Of a stretch of 64,000 nucleotides of DNA, positions 1 to 9,353 are shown piece by piece. The DNA is from Bacteroides sp. 51 (GTDB lineage Bacteria > Bacteroidota > Bacteroidia > Bacteroidales > Bacteroidaceae), in assembly GCF_010500965.1 (NCBI RefSeq), contig NZ_QVMI01000009.1, positions 2,572 through 66,571 of the forward strand, written 5' to 3'. The stretch's first letter is position 1; the number at the start of each line of letters is the position of its first letter. The notes below the pieces were generated by a model. It searched no databases. It worked only from the letters and a program-made list of their open reading frames with translations, and was not told the origin of the DNA. The position numbers and the translations under genes were made by a program.

Positions 1-1108
1 CAGCGGTTACTTTTATACCACCGGTTTTGCCTTTGCCTACAGTTGAAAGAGTAACCAAATCCTCGGCATCCATCCAAACCAGTTCAGCGGTCAGTTCATT
101 GGTATCACCAATAGCATCGGCTTCACCTATTGACGTAGTAAAGTCATTGGCACGGCTTACAGGGATTGTAATGTCTTCACCGGGCCCTAATAAATAACAG
201 TTGGATGGTGTTGCCATTGCTTTCGTTTCTTTTGCCCATCCTGTACTGATTGTTGCTGTATAGTAATAACCAACACTATAAGATTTAGATGTGGTTTGCG
301 TGTAGCTGTACGATGTATTTTCACAATCAACAGCAATTGTGATTTCTTTTCCGCTAATACTCACCGGGATGAACATCATATAAGCGGTAAGAGGGGTTGA
401 ACTGATGTCCAGGTCTGTGAGTCCGGCCAACTCCAGGGAGGCAGTATAAGCGTTTGGAGCATCACTGCTGCCCAGCGTTTTGGTGGAGTAAAAAAGTTGC
501 TCGGTATCATTGCCAATACTTACTTTTTGTATGCTACCATCTGCTGTACTGTTATAACCGGGTATTGTTAATACAAACTTTATCATTGCCATCTCACGCT
601 GCAACGCTACTGTGGCTTCAACGGTTCCTGACTCTCCGCTTAAGGTTGCATTGCCAGTCATATAGTCGTAGTCGGTAATATGATCTCTATTATTGTTTCC
701 GGTTTGTTTTTGTCCGGCCACTGCAAGTTGGAGTTGTTCCTTCGTTTCACTTGCTTTCTTATAGGGGTAGAAAACCGGATAGTCACTGGCTGTTCCGGGG
801 AAGGTGCGGGTAAACGCGGTTGAATATTCCGATTGGTCTGCCGAGAGCGAATTGAAGAATTCATGTTTACCTGATGATCCGTAGACTGCAAGCTTATCTT
901 CATTTGTCCATTTGGCTCTGAATACAGTTCCATCTTCTACGTATTGCATACGCGTATCCGGTTCTTCTCCAAGACGGGCGATGAGCGTCATTTTTTGTTC
1001 CTCATCGGGGATGCCAGTTTCCAATGGTTCAGATTCATTGCTACAACTTGTCAATCCATTTACCAGCAGTACACCTGCCATATATGCTATCAAATATTTT
1101 GCTTTCAT
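1..1108 (-). CDS. Fimbrillin-like (Mfa-type) surface lipoprotein, partial
   Basis: The frame is open from an ATG at 1108 down to the window edge, so the C-terminus is missing (about 369 codons visible). The N-terminus is a lipoprotein signal peptide (MKAKYLIAYMAGVLLVNGLTSC) with lipobox LTSC and Cys22 followed by an acidic stretch (SNESEPLE), a pattern linked to surface export in Bacteroidetes. After it come TR (a possible Arg-type maturation site as in fimbrillins), a W-x-x-x-D-K-L-x-V-Y segment and a VFYPY motif, all typical of the fimbrillin/Mfa-like fold. It follows a 73-residue ORF 39 bp upstream, probably in one operon. The family assignment rests on these N-terminal motifs; the exact role (pilus stalk, tip or other surface protein) is unknown. 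Confidence 0.75.
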   Translation of the reverse strand, partial: MKAKYLIAYMAGVLLVNGLTSCSNESEPLETGIPDEEQKMTLIARLGEEPDTRMQYVEDGTVFRAKWTNEDKLAVYGSSGKHEFFNSLSADQSEYSTAFTRTFPGTASDYPVFYPYKKASETKEQLQLAVAGQKQTGNNNRDHITDYDYMTGNATLSGESGTVEATVALQREMAMIKFVLTIPGYNSTADGSIQKVSIGNDTEQLFYSTKTLGSSDAPNAYTASLELAGLTDLDISSTPLTAYMMFIPVSISGKEITIAVDCENTSYSYTQTTSKSYSVGYYYTATISTGWAKETKAMATPSNCYLLGPGEDITIPVSRANDFTTSIGEADAIGDTNELTAELVWMDAEDLVTLSTVGKGKTGGIKVTA

Positions 1109-1147
1109 TGATCTGTTTTTTCTTTGTTAATTTCTTTGGTTTGTTGT

Positions 1148-1369
1148 TTAATAAGTAAAAAGGTCGTTTATTGTATCTTCCAAATCTTGCAGAGCGCCAG
1201 CACTTTGATGGGTGTTACTTCTGTTACGCGAAGATTGACTACTAAAAAATTCGCCACCACTTTCAATTTTACCTCCGCTAAGAGCCATTACTCCTTCGTT
1301 CTCTACTTCAATTACTTCGACTTGTGGCGCAATATATACTTCGCGCCTACGAATGTTTTTTTTGTCCAT
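1148..1369 (-). CDS. Small conserved Bacteroidales protein (73 aa)
   Basis: This is a short basic/acidic protein beginning MDKKNIRRREVYIAPQVEV and continuing VIEVENEGVMALSGGKIESG. The (Y)xxPxVEVIExExEGVxxxSGG pattern recurs, from memory, in many tiny Bacteroidales ORFs found ahead of cell-surface genes. It has no signal peptide, membrane segment or known domain. It lies 39 bp upstream of the fimbrillin-like lipoprotein on the same strand, so the two are probably co-transcribed. It could be a leader-type peptide, a small structural partner or a maturation substrate; the function is unknown. Confidence 0.6.
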   Translation of the reverse strand: MDKKNIRRREVYIAPQVEVIEVENEGVMALSGGKIESGGEFFSSQSSRNRSNTHQSAGALQDLEDTINDLFTY

Positions 1370-1747
1370 TACTTTATTAATTTGGGTTTTATTTAAAACT
1401 CGGGTTACCGTTATAGTTACTATTATATAAAATGGGGAGTATATATTATTTTGTTACTATGTTCATTATGTAGGACTTAAACAATCTTTAAATCTATAAA
1501 AAGGCCAAAGCGACTTTTTCGCAATTGTACAATTACGACAAAATCTTTAATATCTATTAAAAAGAATATGGGTCTTGAAACAGATATTAACAAAAGAAAC
1601 GGCTCTTTACCGGTATATGGCATATTAAATGTTTCTCTTTTTTTTTATTAGCATTCACGCAAAAACACACAAAGTATTTAAGAATACAATCTTTTTTCAA
1701 ATAAAAGAATTATATTCACAGAGCGAACAACTAACCATCTTCATCAT
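1370..1747. other. AT-rich divergent intergenic region
   Basis: These 378 bases separate the leftward fimbrillin operon from the rightward receptor-channel gene and should hold both promoters. The DNA is very AT-rich, with A and T tracts. I found no clean TAnnTTTG element, tRNA or ORF, only a short inverted repeat (TTGTACAA) near the middle. Confidence 0.4.
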
Positions 1748-2833
1748 ATGAGAGAAACACTTGCCTGCCTCGTTTTCCTGTTTGTGTTTTGGAACCCCGG
1801 TCAAGCCCGGAACCTGCAAGAGGTAAAATTACAAAAAGTAAGAGTCGGAATATTTCATAGCCCACCGTTTGTCATGGTCGACTCAAATGGCTGGTACACT
1901 GGTATGGCTATTGACCTTTGGAAAATGCTGGAACAGGAATTGAACTTCGTTACGGAGTATGTAGAGTATAATTCATTGGAAAACCTACAGAGAGGAATTC
2001 AACAGGAAGAAATAGATGTAGCAGTAACCAATCTGACCATAACTTACGAAAGAGCACAGGTAATGAAATTTTCCTTTCCTTGGTACGATGGCGGATTGCG
2101 TATTATGGTCAGAGATGATGAAAAGGGCCTGTTGTGGGATGAAATGAAAGATAACGGACAGTTGCAATCCTATCTGTGGATAGCACTGATCCTGTTGCTG
2201 CTTACTGTATTGACTACTATTGTATTTCGTCGTAAAGACCCGGAATTCCCCAAGAAATGGAAAGAAGGTTTTTCGTTGAGTCTTTATAACCTGATGTCAG
2301 TCATCAACAATGGCTCTATTGATAGTAAGGTGTTTGGCTGGTTTGGTTGGTTCGGACATATTTTGGCTACTATATGGATGATTTCCGGAATAGGGATGAT
2401 TGCCTATGTTACTTCCACGATAACCAGCAGTATGACAAAGGTGTCTTTAACTTCGGAGGTAAACACCTTGTCTGATTTATCCGGGAAAATCGTTGGGGTG
2501 GAAGCTGGAGGAGTAGAGGAAAAATTTCTGGCAAATATCGGCATCCAAACCATTGCATACGATAATGTTCTTCTGTCAGCCGAGGGCATGAACAGAAAAG
2601 AGGTTCATGCTATTGTAGGTGATGCCCCCGTGCTGGAATATTATGTACACACAAACAGGGAGAAAAAGATGAAAGTGGTGGGCAATATTTTCCATCCGGA
2701 TAAGTATGCCTTTGCTTCATCAAAGAGCCATAGTGTGTGGATGGATAGCATATCGGTGGCACTCATTAAGTTGTATGATATGGGAAAAATAAAGGAACTC
2801 AAGGATGAATATCTGGGAAGTATTCGCGAATGA
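1748..2833 (+). CDS. Prokaryotic ionotropic glutamate receptor-like channel
   Basis: The 361-residue protein has the layout of a bacterial glutamate receptor (GluR0-like). There is a signal peptide (1-20), then solute-binding lobe S1 (about 28-120; GIFHSPPFVMV, DVAVTNLTIT.ER) and TM1 (about 140-160; YLWIALILLLLTVLTTIVF). A re-entrant pore-loop-like stretch follows (about 173-190), then TM2 (about 203-226, ending AYVTSTITSSMT, the position of the SYTANLAAF gate motif) and lobe S2 (about 235-355; LSGKIVGVEAGGVEEKFL, VGDAPVLEYYV). It should sit in the inner membrane and open on binding a periplasmic ligand, probably an amino acid. The potassium filter TVGYGD of GluR0 is absent; the loop reads SVINNGSIDSK, so ion selectivity is open. 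It is monocistronic. A plain ABC-type binding protein is excluded by the two internal membrane helices. Confidence 0.75.
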   Translation: MRETLACLVFLFVFWNPGQARNLQEVKLQKVRVGIFHSPPFVMVDSNGWYTGMAIDLWKMLEQELNFVTEYVEYNSLENLQRGIQQEEIDVAVTNLTITYERAQVMKFSFPWYDGGLRIMVRDDEKGLLWDEMKDNGQLQSYLWIALILLLLTVLTTIVFRRKDPEFPKKWKEGFSLSLYNLMSVINNGSIDSKVFGWFGWFGHILATIWMISGIGMIAYVTSTITSSMTKVSLTSEVNTLSDLSGKIVGVEAGGVEEKFLANIGIQTIAYDNVLLSAEGMNRKEVHAIVGDAPVLEYYVHTNREKKMKVVGNIFHPDKYAFASSKSHSVWMDSISVALIKLYDMGKIKELKDEYLGSIRE

Positions 2834-2913
2834 TTTTATTCTTCATCAACAGACAAGGCGTCGGAAAACTCAGGGTATACGCATTAAATGTGGTTATAAA
2901 ATTGAACGAAATA

Positions 2914-2951
2914 TTCCTCATTACGGGATAGAAATCTTCCGTAATGAGGAA
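2914..2951. terminator. Hairpin between convergent genes
   Basis: Perfect 13-bp arms TTCCTCATTACGG (2914-2926) and CCGTAATGAGGAA (2939-2951) enclose a 12-base loop. It lies between the stop codons of the receptor-like gene and the YfhO-type gene, so it probably terminates transcription from both sides. No long T-run follows on the plus strand. Confidence 0.6.
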
Positions 2952-2958
2952 CGTTTCC

Positions 2959-5454
2959 TTATTCCTTTCCGTTCAGCGTTTTTCTATATTGCAAGAGTAG
3001 AACAATAACCCCTATAAGTAGTAGCGCCAAACCGCCATACGCAATACCCTCTGTCACTTTCAGGCTGGTTGGGTCAAACCGCATTTCGATCGTATGTTTA
3101 CCTGCCGGAATATTCATGGCGCGCAATATATAGTTAGCCCGTCCGATTTCAGCCGGTTGCCCATCAATGGTCGCTTTCCATCCCGGATAATAAATCTCGG
3201 AGAAAACTACAACACCACCTTGTTCTGATGAACTTTCGTATATCAGGTGGTTGGGCTGATAGCTGGTGATACGCATAGAAGCAAGCGAATCTTTGGTTGA
3301 TCTTTCCATACCGTTCAATGCTTCTTTGAAGCGTGCATCGGCCACGGCTGTTTCTGTAAGTTGCACGGTTGCCAGTGCATCAATCTCTTCGTTGGCATTG
3401 TTAACATACTTCACGTTTTCCACAAACCAGGCATTGCCGAATGTATACGGGTTTTGTATAGGAATGGTTTTTCCTTCACCGGCAGGTAGAATGAAGTATT
3501 TGGTATTGAGCATATTCAGTATAGGGAATCCGTTCGGATCAACATCCGCCATATTTCCCTCAGCAGTAGCTATTCCACTATATACGTTCTGCATCTCGCT
3601 GCCGATATAACGGTCGATCATTTCCTGATAGCGGCGCAGTTTAGCAGCATGATAGCCTGCCACATTTTTATGCCAGTAAGAGGTGATATTCTCACTGAAA
3701 GGACTGGTTGACAGATTCAGAACGCGGTAGTCCAATGACTTATCTTCCAGGATAATCTTATCCGCCTCGGTGAGTTTAAAAGTCTCCATCTTCTGGGTAG
3801 CCGGAATGAACTGATCGTCGGAAAGATAACGCTTGTTTACCTGCCACATATCGACGAGACAAAGCACAACAATCGCACCGATAGTCCATGTGGTTTTCAA
3901 CTTACCGGATCTGTAAAGCAATAATAGGAGCGTACCGATAACAATGATAAAGAAACTTCTCCAGGTATCGGCCGTAAACAACGAGATGCGTACTTCTTCC
4001 AGATTGGCAATGAACGGAGCCAGATGCTCGGCGGGTAAGCCCCTTTGCAAGGCCGATAGTTCGGCAGCAGGGATATAGGATGAGAAGAAGAGCTTGGGCG
4101 CTATGGCGAACAACAGTGCTAAACCTGCTGTAACCCCAAAGCTGATATAAACATACTTCATCTTCTCTTTCAATATCTGCGGCTTCTCGAAGATCTCCTT
4201 CAATGCGAAGATAGCCAATAAAGGGATGGTAAACTCGGCAATCACCAGAATGGACGATACGGCACGGAATTTACTATACATCGGGATGTAATCTATAAAG
4301 AAGTCCGTAAGCCCCATAAAATTCCTTCCCCACGACAACAGAATGGAGAGTACGGTTGCCCCGACCAAAGCCCATTTCATTGGGCCTTCCACAATGAATA
4401 TTCCCAGAATGAAAAGCATAACAACAAACGCACCGACATACACCGGTCCGGATGTCATGGGCTGGTCGCCCCAATACTGGGTAAACTGAGAGTACAGGTT
4501 AGAATACATCGGGTTGGCCTTCTCCATCGCCTTTGGGTTGTGGCTCAACGGAACGGAAGCGCCTCCTTTGGTGTTGGGTATCATCAATGTAAACGTCTCA
4601 CCGATGCCATAACTCCAATGCGTGATATAATCTCGGTCCAGTCCGCTACTGGTTTGCTGTGCCGCTGCAACACCTTCCTGCTTCAATTCGCTCTTTCCGC
4701 GCATCGTCTCTTTACTGTACTCGTACGTGTGATACAGGTTGGATATATTGGTCGATACACCAATAAGTCCGGCAACGATCAGGATAGCGCTGGCTTTAAA
4801 GAACTCGGGCAACTCTTTCTTCTGGTATGCATCTACAAAGAAAGCAATAACCATAAAGAGGATAACAAACAGGAAGTAATACGTCATCTGCACATGGTTC
4901 GACAGGATTTGCAGCGCAATAAACAAGGCTGTGACCACGGCCCCAAGTATATACTTCTTTCGGTAAACCAGTACAATTCCCGCAATAGTGGGTGGAATAT
5001 AGGCCAGCGTAATTAATTTCCAGATATGCTGTGCGGAGATCAGTATAAAGAAATAGGAAGAGAATCCCCAGATGACGCCCCCCAATGTGGAGAGCCAGAC
5101 CGATACGCCAAATGCACGGAGCAGAATATAGAATCCAAGCATCATAACGAATATGTACCACACATAATCGGGCAGGAACAGATGATATACTTTTCCTACA
5201 AATGACAACGGTGTGGTTGAATCGTAACTTGGAGATATCTGGTAAGTGGGCATCCCCCCGAAAATGGAGTTCGTCCAACGCGTGCGTTCACCATTTTGCT
5301 CGTAGTATTCTATTGCTTCCTGTCCGGCACCTACACCGGCCACGGTATCGTTCTGAAACAGAATGCGTCCTTCCCATACCGCAGGAAGGAAATACACATA
5401 AGAAATAGCGATGAAAGCCAGTATGGCGATAATATCGGGGAGAACCTTTTTCAT
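2959..5454 (-). CDS. YfhO-family multi-pass membrane protein
   Basis: The 831-residue protein has about a dozen hydrophobic helices between residues 8 and 530. A long C-terminal soluble part and a final membrane helix (IAYGGLALLLIGVIVLLLQ) follow. The N-terminus (DIIAILAFIAISYVYFLPAV...ILFQNDT) and the late beta-rich segment (VVFSEIYYPGWKATIDG, NIPAGKHTIEMRFDP) match the YfhO/PF09586 family. Members are thought to be polyprenyl-phosphate-dependent glycosyltransferases or glycan-modifying enzymes in the cytoplasmic membrane; Gram-positive YfhO is linked to teichoic-acid glycosylation. The substrate in Bacteroidetes is unknown. It lies 139 bp downstream of ahcY on the same strand, separated by a repeat-rich spacer. 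Confidence 0.8.
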   Translation of the reverse strand: MKKVLPDIIAILAFIAISYVYFLPAVWEGRILFQNDTVAGVGAGQEAIEYYEQNGERTRWTNSIFGGMPTYQISPSYDSTTPLSFVGKVYHLFLPDYVWYIFVMMLGFYILLRAFGVSVWLSTLGGVIWGFSSYFFILISAQHIWKLITLAYIPPTIAGIVLVYRKKYILGAVVTALFIALQILSNHVQMTYYFLFVILFMVIAFFVDAYQKKELPEFFKASAILIVAGLIGVSTNISNLYHTYEYSKETMRGKSELKQEGVAAAQQTSSGLDRDYITHWSYGIGETFTLMIPNTKGGASVPLSHNPKAMEKANPMYSNLYSQFTQYWGDQPMTSGPVYVGAFVVMLFILGIFIVEGPMKWALVGATVLSILLSWGRNFMGLTDFFIDYIPMYSKFRAVSSILVIAEFTIPLLAIFALKEIFEKPQILKEKMKYVYISFGVTAGLALLFAIAPKLFFSSYIPAAELSALQRGLPAEHLAPFIANLEEVRISLFTADTWRSFFIIVIGTLLLLLYRSGKLKTTWTIGAIVVLCLVDMWQVNKRYLSDDQFIPATQKMETFKLTEADKIILEDKSLDYRVLNLSTSPFSENITSYWHKNVAGYHAAKLRRYQEMIDRYIGSEMQNVYSGIATAEGNMADVDPNGFPILNMLNTKYFILPAGEGKTIPIQNPYTFGNAWFVENVKYVNNANEEIDALATVQLTETAVADARFKEALNGMERSTKDSLASMRITSYQPNHLIYESSSEQGGVVVFSEIYYPGWKATIDGQPAEIGRANYILRAMNIPAGKHTIEMRFDPTSLKVTEGIAYGGLALLLIGVIVLLLQYRKTLNGKE

Positions 5455-5593
5455 TTACGATTTGGCTATTTACGATTTACGATTGATATTAGTAGTCTTT
5501 GATATTTACGATTTGACGATTTACGATTGAAGTTAGTTGTGTTGAATGAGTAACTTCAATCGTCAATCGTAAATAGTCAAATCGTAAATCCCT
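5455..5593. repeat. TTTACGATT periodic inverted-repeat spacer
   Basis: The whole ahcY-yfhO spacer is built of copies of TTTACGATT. The left half reads in that orientation and the right half as AATCGTAAA, so the transcript can fold into one long hairpin around the loop at about 5535-5550. The core CAAATCGTAAA also occurs near 32384 and 37691. Confidence 0.7.
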
Positions 5594-7012
5594 TTAGTAT
5601 CTATAATGTTCCGCCTTGTAAGGACCGTCCACCTGTACGCCGATGTATTCGGCCTGTTCACGTGTCAGCTTAGTCAGCTTCACGCCAATCTTTTCAAGAT
5701 GCAGGCGGGCAACTTCCTCGTCCAGGTATTTAGGCAGGCGATATACATTGATAGCATGCTCTTTATTGTACAATTCAATTTGCGCCAACGTCTGGTTGGT
5801 GAATGAGTTACTCATTACAAACGATGGGTGACCGGTTGCGCATCCCAGATTTACCAGACGACCGTCGGCCAGAAGGATAATGGAATGTCCGTCGGGGAAG
5901 AAGTAACGGTCTACCTGTGGTTTGATATTCACACGGTTGATGCCCGGATAACTCTTCAGAGCCTCTACCTGTATTTCATTGTCGAAGTGCCCAATGTTAC
6001 AAACGATAGCCTGGTCTTTCATCTTCTCCATATGATCGATACGGATAATATCAATGTTTCCGGTAGTGGTAACAAATATATTGCCTTCGCTACATGCATC
6101 GTTCATTGTGACTACTTCAAAACCTTCCATAGCTGCCTGTAACGCGCAGATCGGGTCAATCTCGGTAACCATTACACGTGCTCCATACGAACGCATAGAG
6201 TGTGCGCAGCCTTTACCCACATCGCCATATCCGCATACCACCACCACCTTACCGGCGATCATTACGTCTGTGGCACGCTTAATACCATCTGCCAGAGATT
6301 CGCGGCAACCATAAAGGTTGTCGAATTTCGACTTGGTAACCGAGTCGTTTACATTATATGCAGGGAACAACAGTTTGCCTTCTTCCTGCATCTGGTACAG
6401 ACGGTGAACACCTGTTGTTGTTTCTTCCGAAACACCACGTACCTCGGGAGCCACACGGTGCCAACGATCTTTATCTTCGGCAAGAACGTTTTTCAGTATC
6501 TTATTCAGTTCAATTTCATCTTCGGCAGAAACAGGCTTATCCAGAATAGCGGCATTCTTTTCAGCCTCATAGCCTACATGGATCATCATGGTTGCATCGC
6601 CCCCATCGTCAACAATAACAGTAGGACCTTTACCCCCGGCAAAGTTCAGCGCTTGCAGCGTACACCACCAATAATCTTCCAACGTTTCGCCCTTCCAGGC
6701 ATATACGGCAACACCCGATGCGGCAATTGCAGCAGCAGCATGGTCCTGAGTAGAGTAGATGTTGCATGAGCACCAACGCACTTCGGCTCCCAGTGCAACC
6801 AGCGTTTCGATAAGTACAGCCGTCTGGATGGTCATGTGCAGTGAACCCATGATGCGGGCCCCCTTTAGAGGCTTTGATTCTCCATACTTTTCGCGAAGAG
6901 CCATAAGGCCGGGCATTTCTTTTTCTGCCAGATCGATTTCCTTGCGACCGAAGTCGGCAAGCGTAATGTCTGCCACTTTGTAGGGCAGCTCAGAGAATAA
7001 TTGTGTAGACAT
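5594..7012 (-). CDS. ahcY: Adenosylhomocysteinase
   Basis: The enzyme hydrolyses S-adenosylhomocysteine to adenosine and homocysteine in the cytoplasm, keeping methylation cycles running. At 472 residues it has the usual length. Diagnostic segments are [16 protein letters not shown] (about 57-72), the substrate/NAD region around [13 protein letters not shown], the NAD-binding Rossmann motif [10 protein letters not shown] (about 256-265), [10 protein letters not shown], and the family-terminal signature ending PYKAEHYRY. The ATG at 7012 follows a hairpin-forming leader and a -7 box at 7110-7117. The downstream YfhO gene may be read through at low level. Confidence 0.97.
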   Translation of the reverse strand: MSTQLFSELPYKVADITLADFGRKEIDLAEKEMPGLMALREKYGESKPLKGARIMGSLHMTIQTAVLIETLVALGAEVRWCSCNIYSTQDHAAAAIAASGVAVYAWKGETLEDYWWCTLQALNFAGGKGPTVIVDDGGDATMMIHVGYEAEKNAAILDKPVSAEDEIELNKILKNVLAEDKDRWHRVAPEVRGVSEETTTGVHRLYQMQEEGKLLFPAYNVNDSVTKSKFDNLYGCRESLADGIKRATDVMIAGKVVVVCGYGDVGKGCAHSMRSYGARVMVTEIDPICALQAAMEGFEVVTMNDACSEGNIFVTTTGNIDIIRIDHMEKMKDQAIVCNIGHFDNEIQVEALKSYPGINRVNIKPQVDRYFFPDGHSIILLADGRLVNLGCATGHPSFVMSNSFTNQTLAQIELYNKEHAINVYRLPKYLDEEVARLHLEKIGVKLTKLTREQAEYIGVQVDGPYKAEHYRY

Positions 7013-7021
7013 GTTTTTTTA

Positions 7022-7099
7022 AGTTTTAAGTTGGGAGTTCTGAGTTGTGAGTTCTGATGCCGCAGGAAACTCACAACTCAGAACTCACAACTTAAAACT
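7022..7099. repeat. Palindromic leader repeat upstream of ahcY
   Basis: GAGTTCTGAGTTGTGAGTT (7035-7053) is exactly repeated in inverse at 7068-7086. Further matching AGTTTTAAGTTG/CAACTTAAAACT extends the arms outward. It lies between the ahcY -7 box and its start codon, so it would be transcribed as a long stem-loop in the 5' leader. Confidence 0.75.
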
Positions 7100-7109
7100 C
7101 AAATCTGTG

Positions 7110-7117
7110 CAAAGATA
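7110..7117 (-). promoter_or_regulatory. -7 box for ahcY
   Basis: On the minus strand this reads TATCTTTG, matching the Bacteroidetes -7 consensus TAnnTTTG. It lies about 98 bp upstream of the ahcY start. The -33 element is not obvious. Confidence 0.6.
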
Positions 7118-7233
7118 GAACATTCTAACTCTGTGACAATGCTATACTTCCTTAAATTTCTTCCTTATACTCTCTTCCTTCCATTCCTTCCAAGAATTTT
7201 TGTCGCAGAATTAGGAATATTGAAATTTAGTTG

Positions 7234-7241
7234 TATTTTTG
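7234..7241 (+). promoter_or_regulatory. -7 box for the histidine kinase
   Basis: TATTTTTG matches TAnnTTTG and lies 49 bp before the kinase start at 7290. Confidence 0.55.
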
Positions 7242-7289
7242 CGTATGCTATTTCGCCTGTGTGAATAGATAAAACAACATTCCTCTTAC

Positions 7290-9203
7290 ATGAGTTGCTA
7301 TAACGGAAAATCAAAAGAAGAACTCTTAGCTGTTATTGAGGCACTTGAACTTGAACTTCAGGATGCCAGGGAAGAACGGGTCACTCAAAAGGAATCTGGT
7401 TTTCGAGAAAAGTATGCTATACGAATTCTGGATGCCTTAACAGATATGCTTGTGGTATTCGATTATGAGGGGCGGCTCATTGAGATGCTTTCCCGGGACG
7501 ATACCAATCACGTCCCCGATGTTCCTCCTGCTGAGTTGGCAAATAAACTTTTACAAGAACTTGTTCCTGCAAAAGAGTATGCACGTTTGAAACGAACGAT
7601 GCAAAAGGTAATAACTACAGGCAAACCTGCTGTGGGAGAACACTCATTAATGCTTGGCGATAAGCTTCATTACTTCGAGCATACAATTTCTCCGTTGGAT
7701 GATGGATACCTGCTTTGTGTTTGCCGGGATATTTCTAAACGGGTGCGGGCATATAAGGAACTGGAAACGTTGAAGTATGCCATGAGCAATGCCAAAGAGG
7801 GCATTCTGGCAGTCAAAATGGATGGACAGCTATACTTTGCCAATGATCGTTTTATTGCCGAATACAAACTGTTGGGCGATGTAAAGAACTATAATATTCG
7901 CGAACTCCTGGATCAGGATACAGTCATACTGTGGAATAATATGGTTTCGGATGTTCGTAGGGAGCATAGTAAAATGCGCTATCTGATTCCTAAACCGGAA
8001 AAAGAATCCGAATCAGGCACCTATGAGGTGTTTGCCAATATTCTGCTAAATGAAGCCGGCGAGGAGGTATTGTGGTGTTTTGTCCGCGATGTGTCATTGC
8101 GGATAAAGCAACAGAGTGAAATTGCCCGCTTGAATATGTTGTTTAATGAGATATTGGATAATGTACCCATCTACCTGTTTGTTAAAGATGTGAGTAATGA
8201 CCATCGTTACTTGTACTGGAACAGGGCTTTTGCCGAGCATTCGGGTGTTGCGGCTAAGGATGCCATTGGACGGAATGATTATGAACTTTTCCTGGATAAG
8301 ACAATGATGGATCGTTTCTATGGAGAAGATCTTGAGGCTCTTGAAAAGGGACGCATTGAGTACGAAGAGGAAACAATGACGGCCAGTGGCGAAAAACGGA
8401 TGATGGTTACCTCTAAGATCGTGATTTACCCTGAAACGGATCATCCTTATATTGTAGGTCTTTCATGGGATACAACCGAGATAAGGAAAGCAGAGAAGAA
8501 GCTGATAGAAGCTCGCATCAAAGCAGAAGAGGCTGATAAACTGAAATCTTCGTTCTTGGCTAATATGAGTCATGAGATACGTACGCCGTTAAATGCTATT
8601 GTGGGTTTCTCTAAACTAGCAATAGAGGCAAAGGAGGAAGAAGAAAAGTGGGGGTATATTGATATTGTCGATAAGAACTCTAATCTGTTATTACATCTTT
8701 TTAATGATATACTCGATTTGTCTGCCATCGAATCGGACTCGTTGACTTTATCTCCTCGTCCGGTGATTTTACAAGAAATGTGTTCGGATCAGTTCGAAAG
8801 ACATCGCCATACCACACAATATGGTGTGAAACTGATGTTGGATGAGGTGGACCAGGAAGTGTGGATCACCACGGATTGGGACCGGTTGGGACAAGTTATC
8901 TCGAACTTGTTGAATAATGCTATAAAATTCACCCAGAAAGGAGAAATTCATTTTGGCTTTGAACGTAAGGATGAGGCTATTCAATTCTATGTGAAAGATA
9001 CGGGTATAGGTATATCTGCTAATAAAATAGCTACCATTTTCCAACGATTCGGAAAGGTGAACAACTTTGTGCAAGGCACCGGGCTGGGTCTGGCCTTATC
9101 GCGCATGCTGGTCGAGAAAATGGGTGGCCGTATCTGGGCACGCTCTAAACAAGGCGAAGGTACAACGTTTTACTTTACGTTGCCCTTTGATCAAACTATT
9201 TGA
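7290..9203 (+). CDS. Soluble PAS-domain sensor histidine kinase
   Basis: The 637-residue protein has no signal peptide or membrane helix, so it should sense a cytoplasmic signal. A short N-terminal coiled coil is followed by three PAS-like modules (about 45-145, 155-270, 280-400). Then come the HisKA helix with H-box FLANMSHEIRTPLNA (phosphoacceptor His428) and the HATPase domain with N-box NLLNNAIKFT, G1 DTGIGIS and G2 GTGLGLALSRML. There is no receiver domain and no response regulator gene next to it, so it is an orphan kinase whose partner is encoded elsewhere. The ligand cannot be inferred. Confidence 0.9.
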   Translation: MSCYNGKSKEELLAVIEALELELQDAREERVTQKESGFREKYAIRILDALTDMLVVFDYEGRLIEMLSRDDTNHVPDVPPAELANKLLQELVPAKEYARLKRTMQKVITTGKPAVGEHSLMLGDKLHYFEHTISPLDDGYLLCVCRDISKRVRAYKELETLKYAMSNAKEGILAVKMDGQLYFANDRFIAEYKLLGDVKNYNIRELLDQDTVILWNNMVSDVRREHSKMRYLIPKPEKESESGTYEVFANILLNEAGEEVLWCFVRDVSLRIKQQSEIARLNMLFNEILDNVPIYLFVKDVSNDHRYLYWNRAFAEHSGVAAKDAIGRNDYELFLDKTMMDRFYGEDLEALEKGRIEYEEETMTASGEKRMMVTSKIVIYPETDHPYIVGLSWDTTEIRKAEKKLIEARIKAEEADKLKSSFLANMSHEIRTPLNAIVGFSKLAIEAKEEEEKWGYIDIVDKNSNLLLHLFNDILDLSAIESDSLTLSPRPVILQEMCSDQFERHRHTTQYGVKLMLDEVDQEVWITTDWDRLGQVISNLLNNAIKFTQKGEIHFGFERKDEAIQFYVKDTGIGISANKIATIFQRFGKVNNFVQGTGLGLALSRMLVEKMGGRIWARSKQGEGTTFYFTLPFDQTI

Positions 9204-9242
9204 TTGTTTTGTAAAAAGGATAAGCCTGTCCAAAAGGAATCC

Positions 9243-9335
9243 ATTTACTGTAGGGGCGGTTCGCGAACCGCCCAAGTGCAGGAAACCGCTTTCTGTGTGT
9301 CATCGGGCGGTTCGCGAACCGCCCCTACAGTAAAT
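9243..9335. repeat. Nested GGGGCGG/CCGCCCC palindromic element
   Basis: Two 31-bp inverted arms (9243-9273 and 9305-9335) flank a 31-base core. Each arm contains the smaller palindrome GGCGGTTCGCGAACCGCC. The same palindrome occurs at 38968-39007 and, with one change, at 59108-59143. It lies between convergent genes and may act as a terminator. Confidence 0.85.
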
Positions 9336-9353
9336 CAAATCCTTTGTATAACT

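Noticed and set aside
7022-7099. SAH/SAM riboswitch ahead of ahcY
   Set aside because: The leader is a simple perfect stem of repeated heptads/octads, without the conserved core of any riboswitch class I know.
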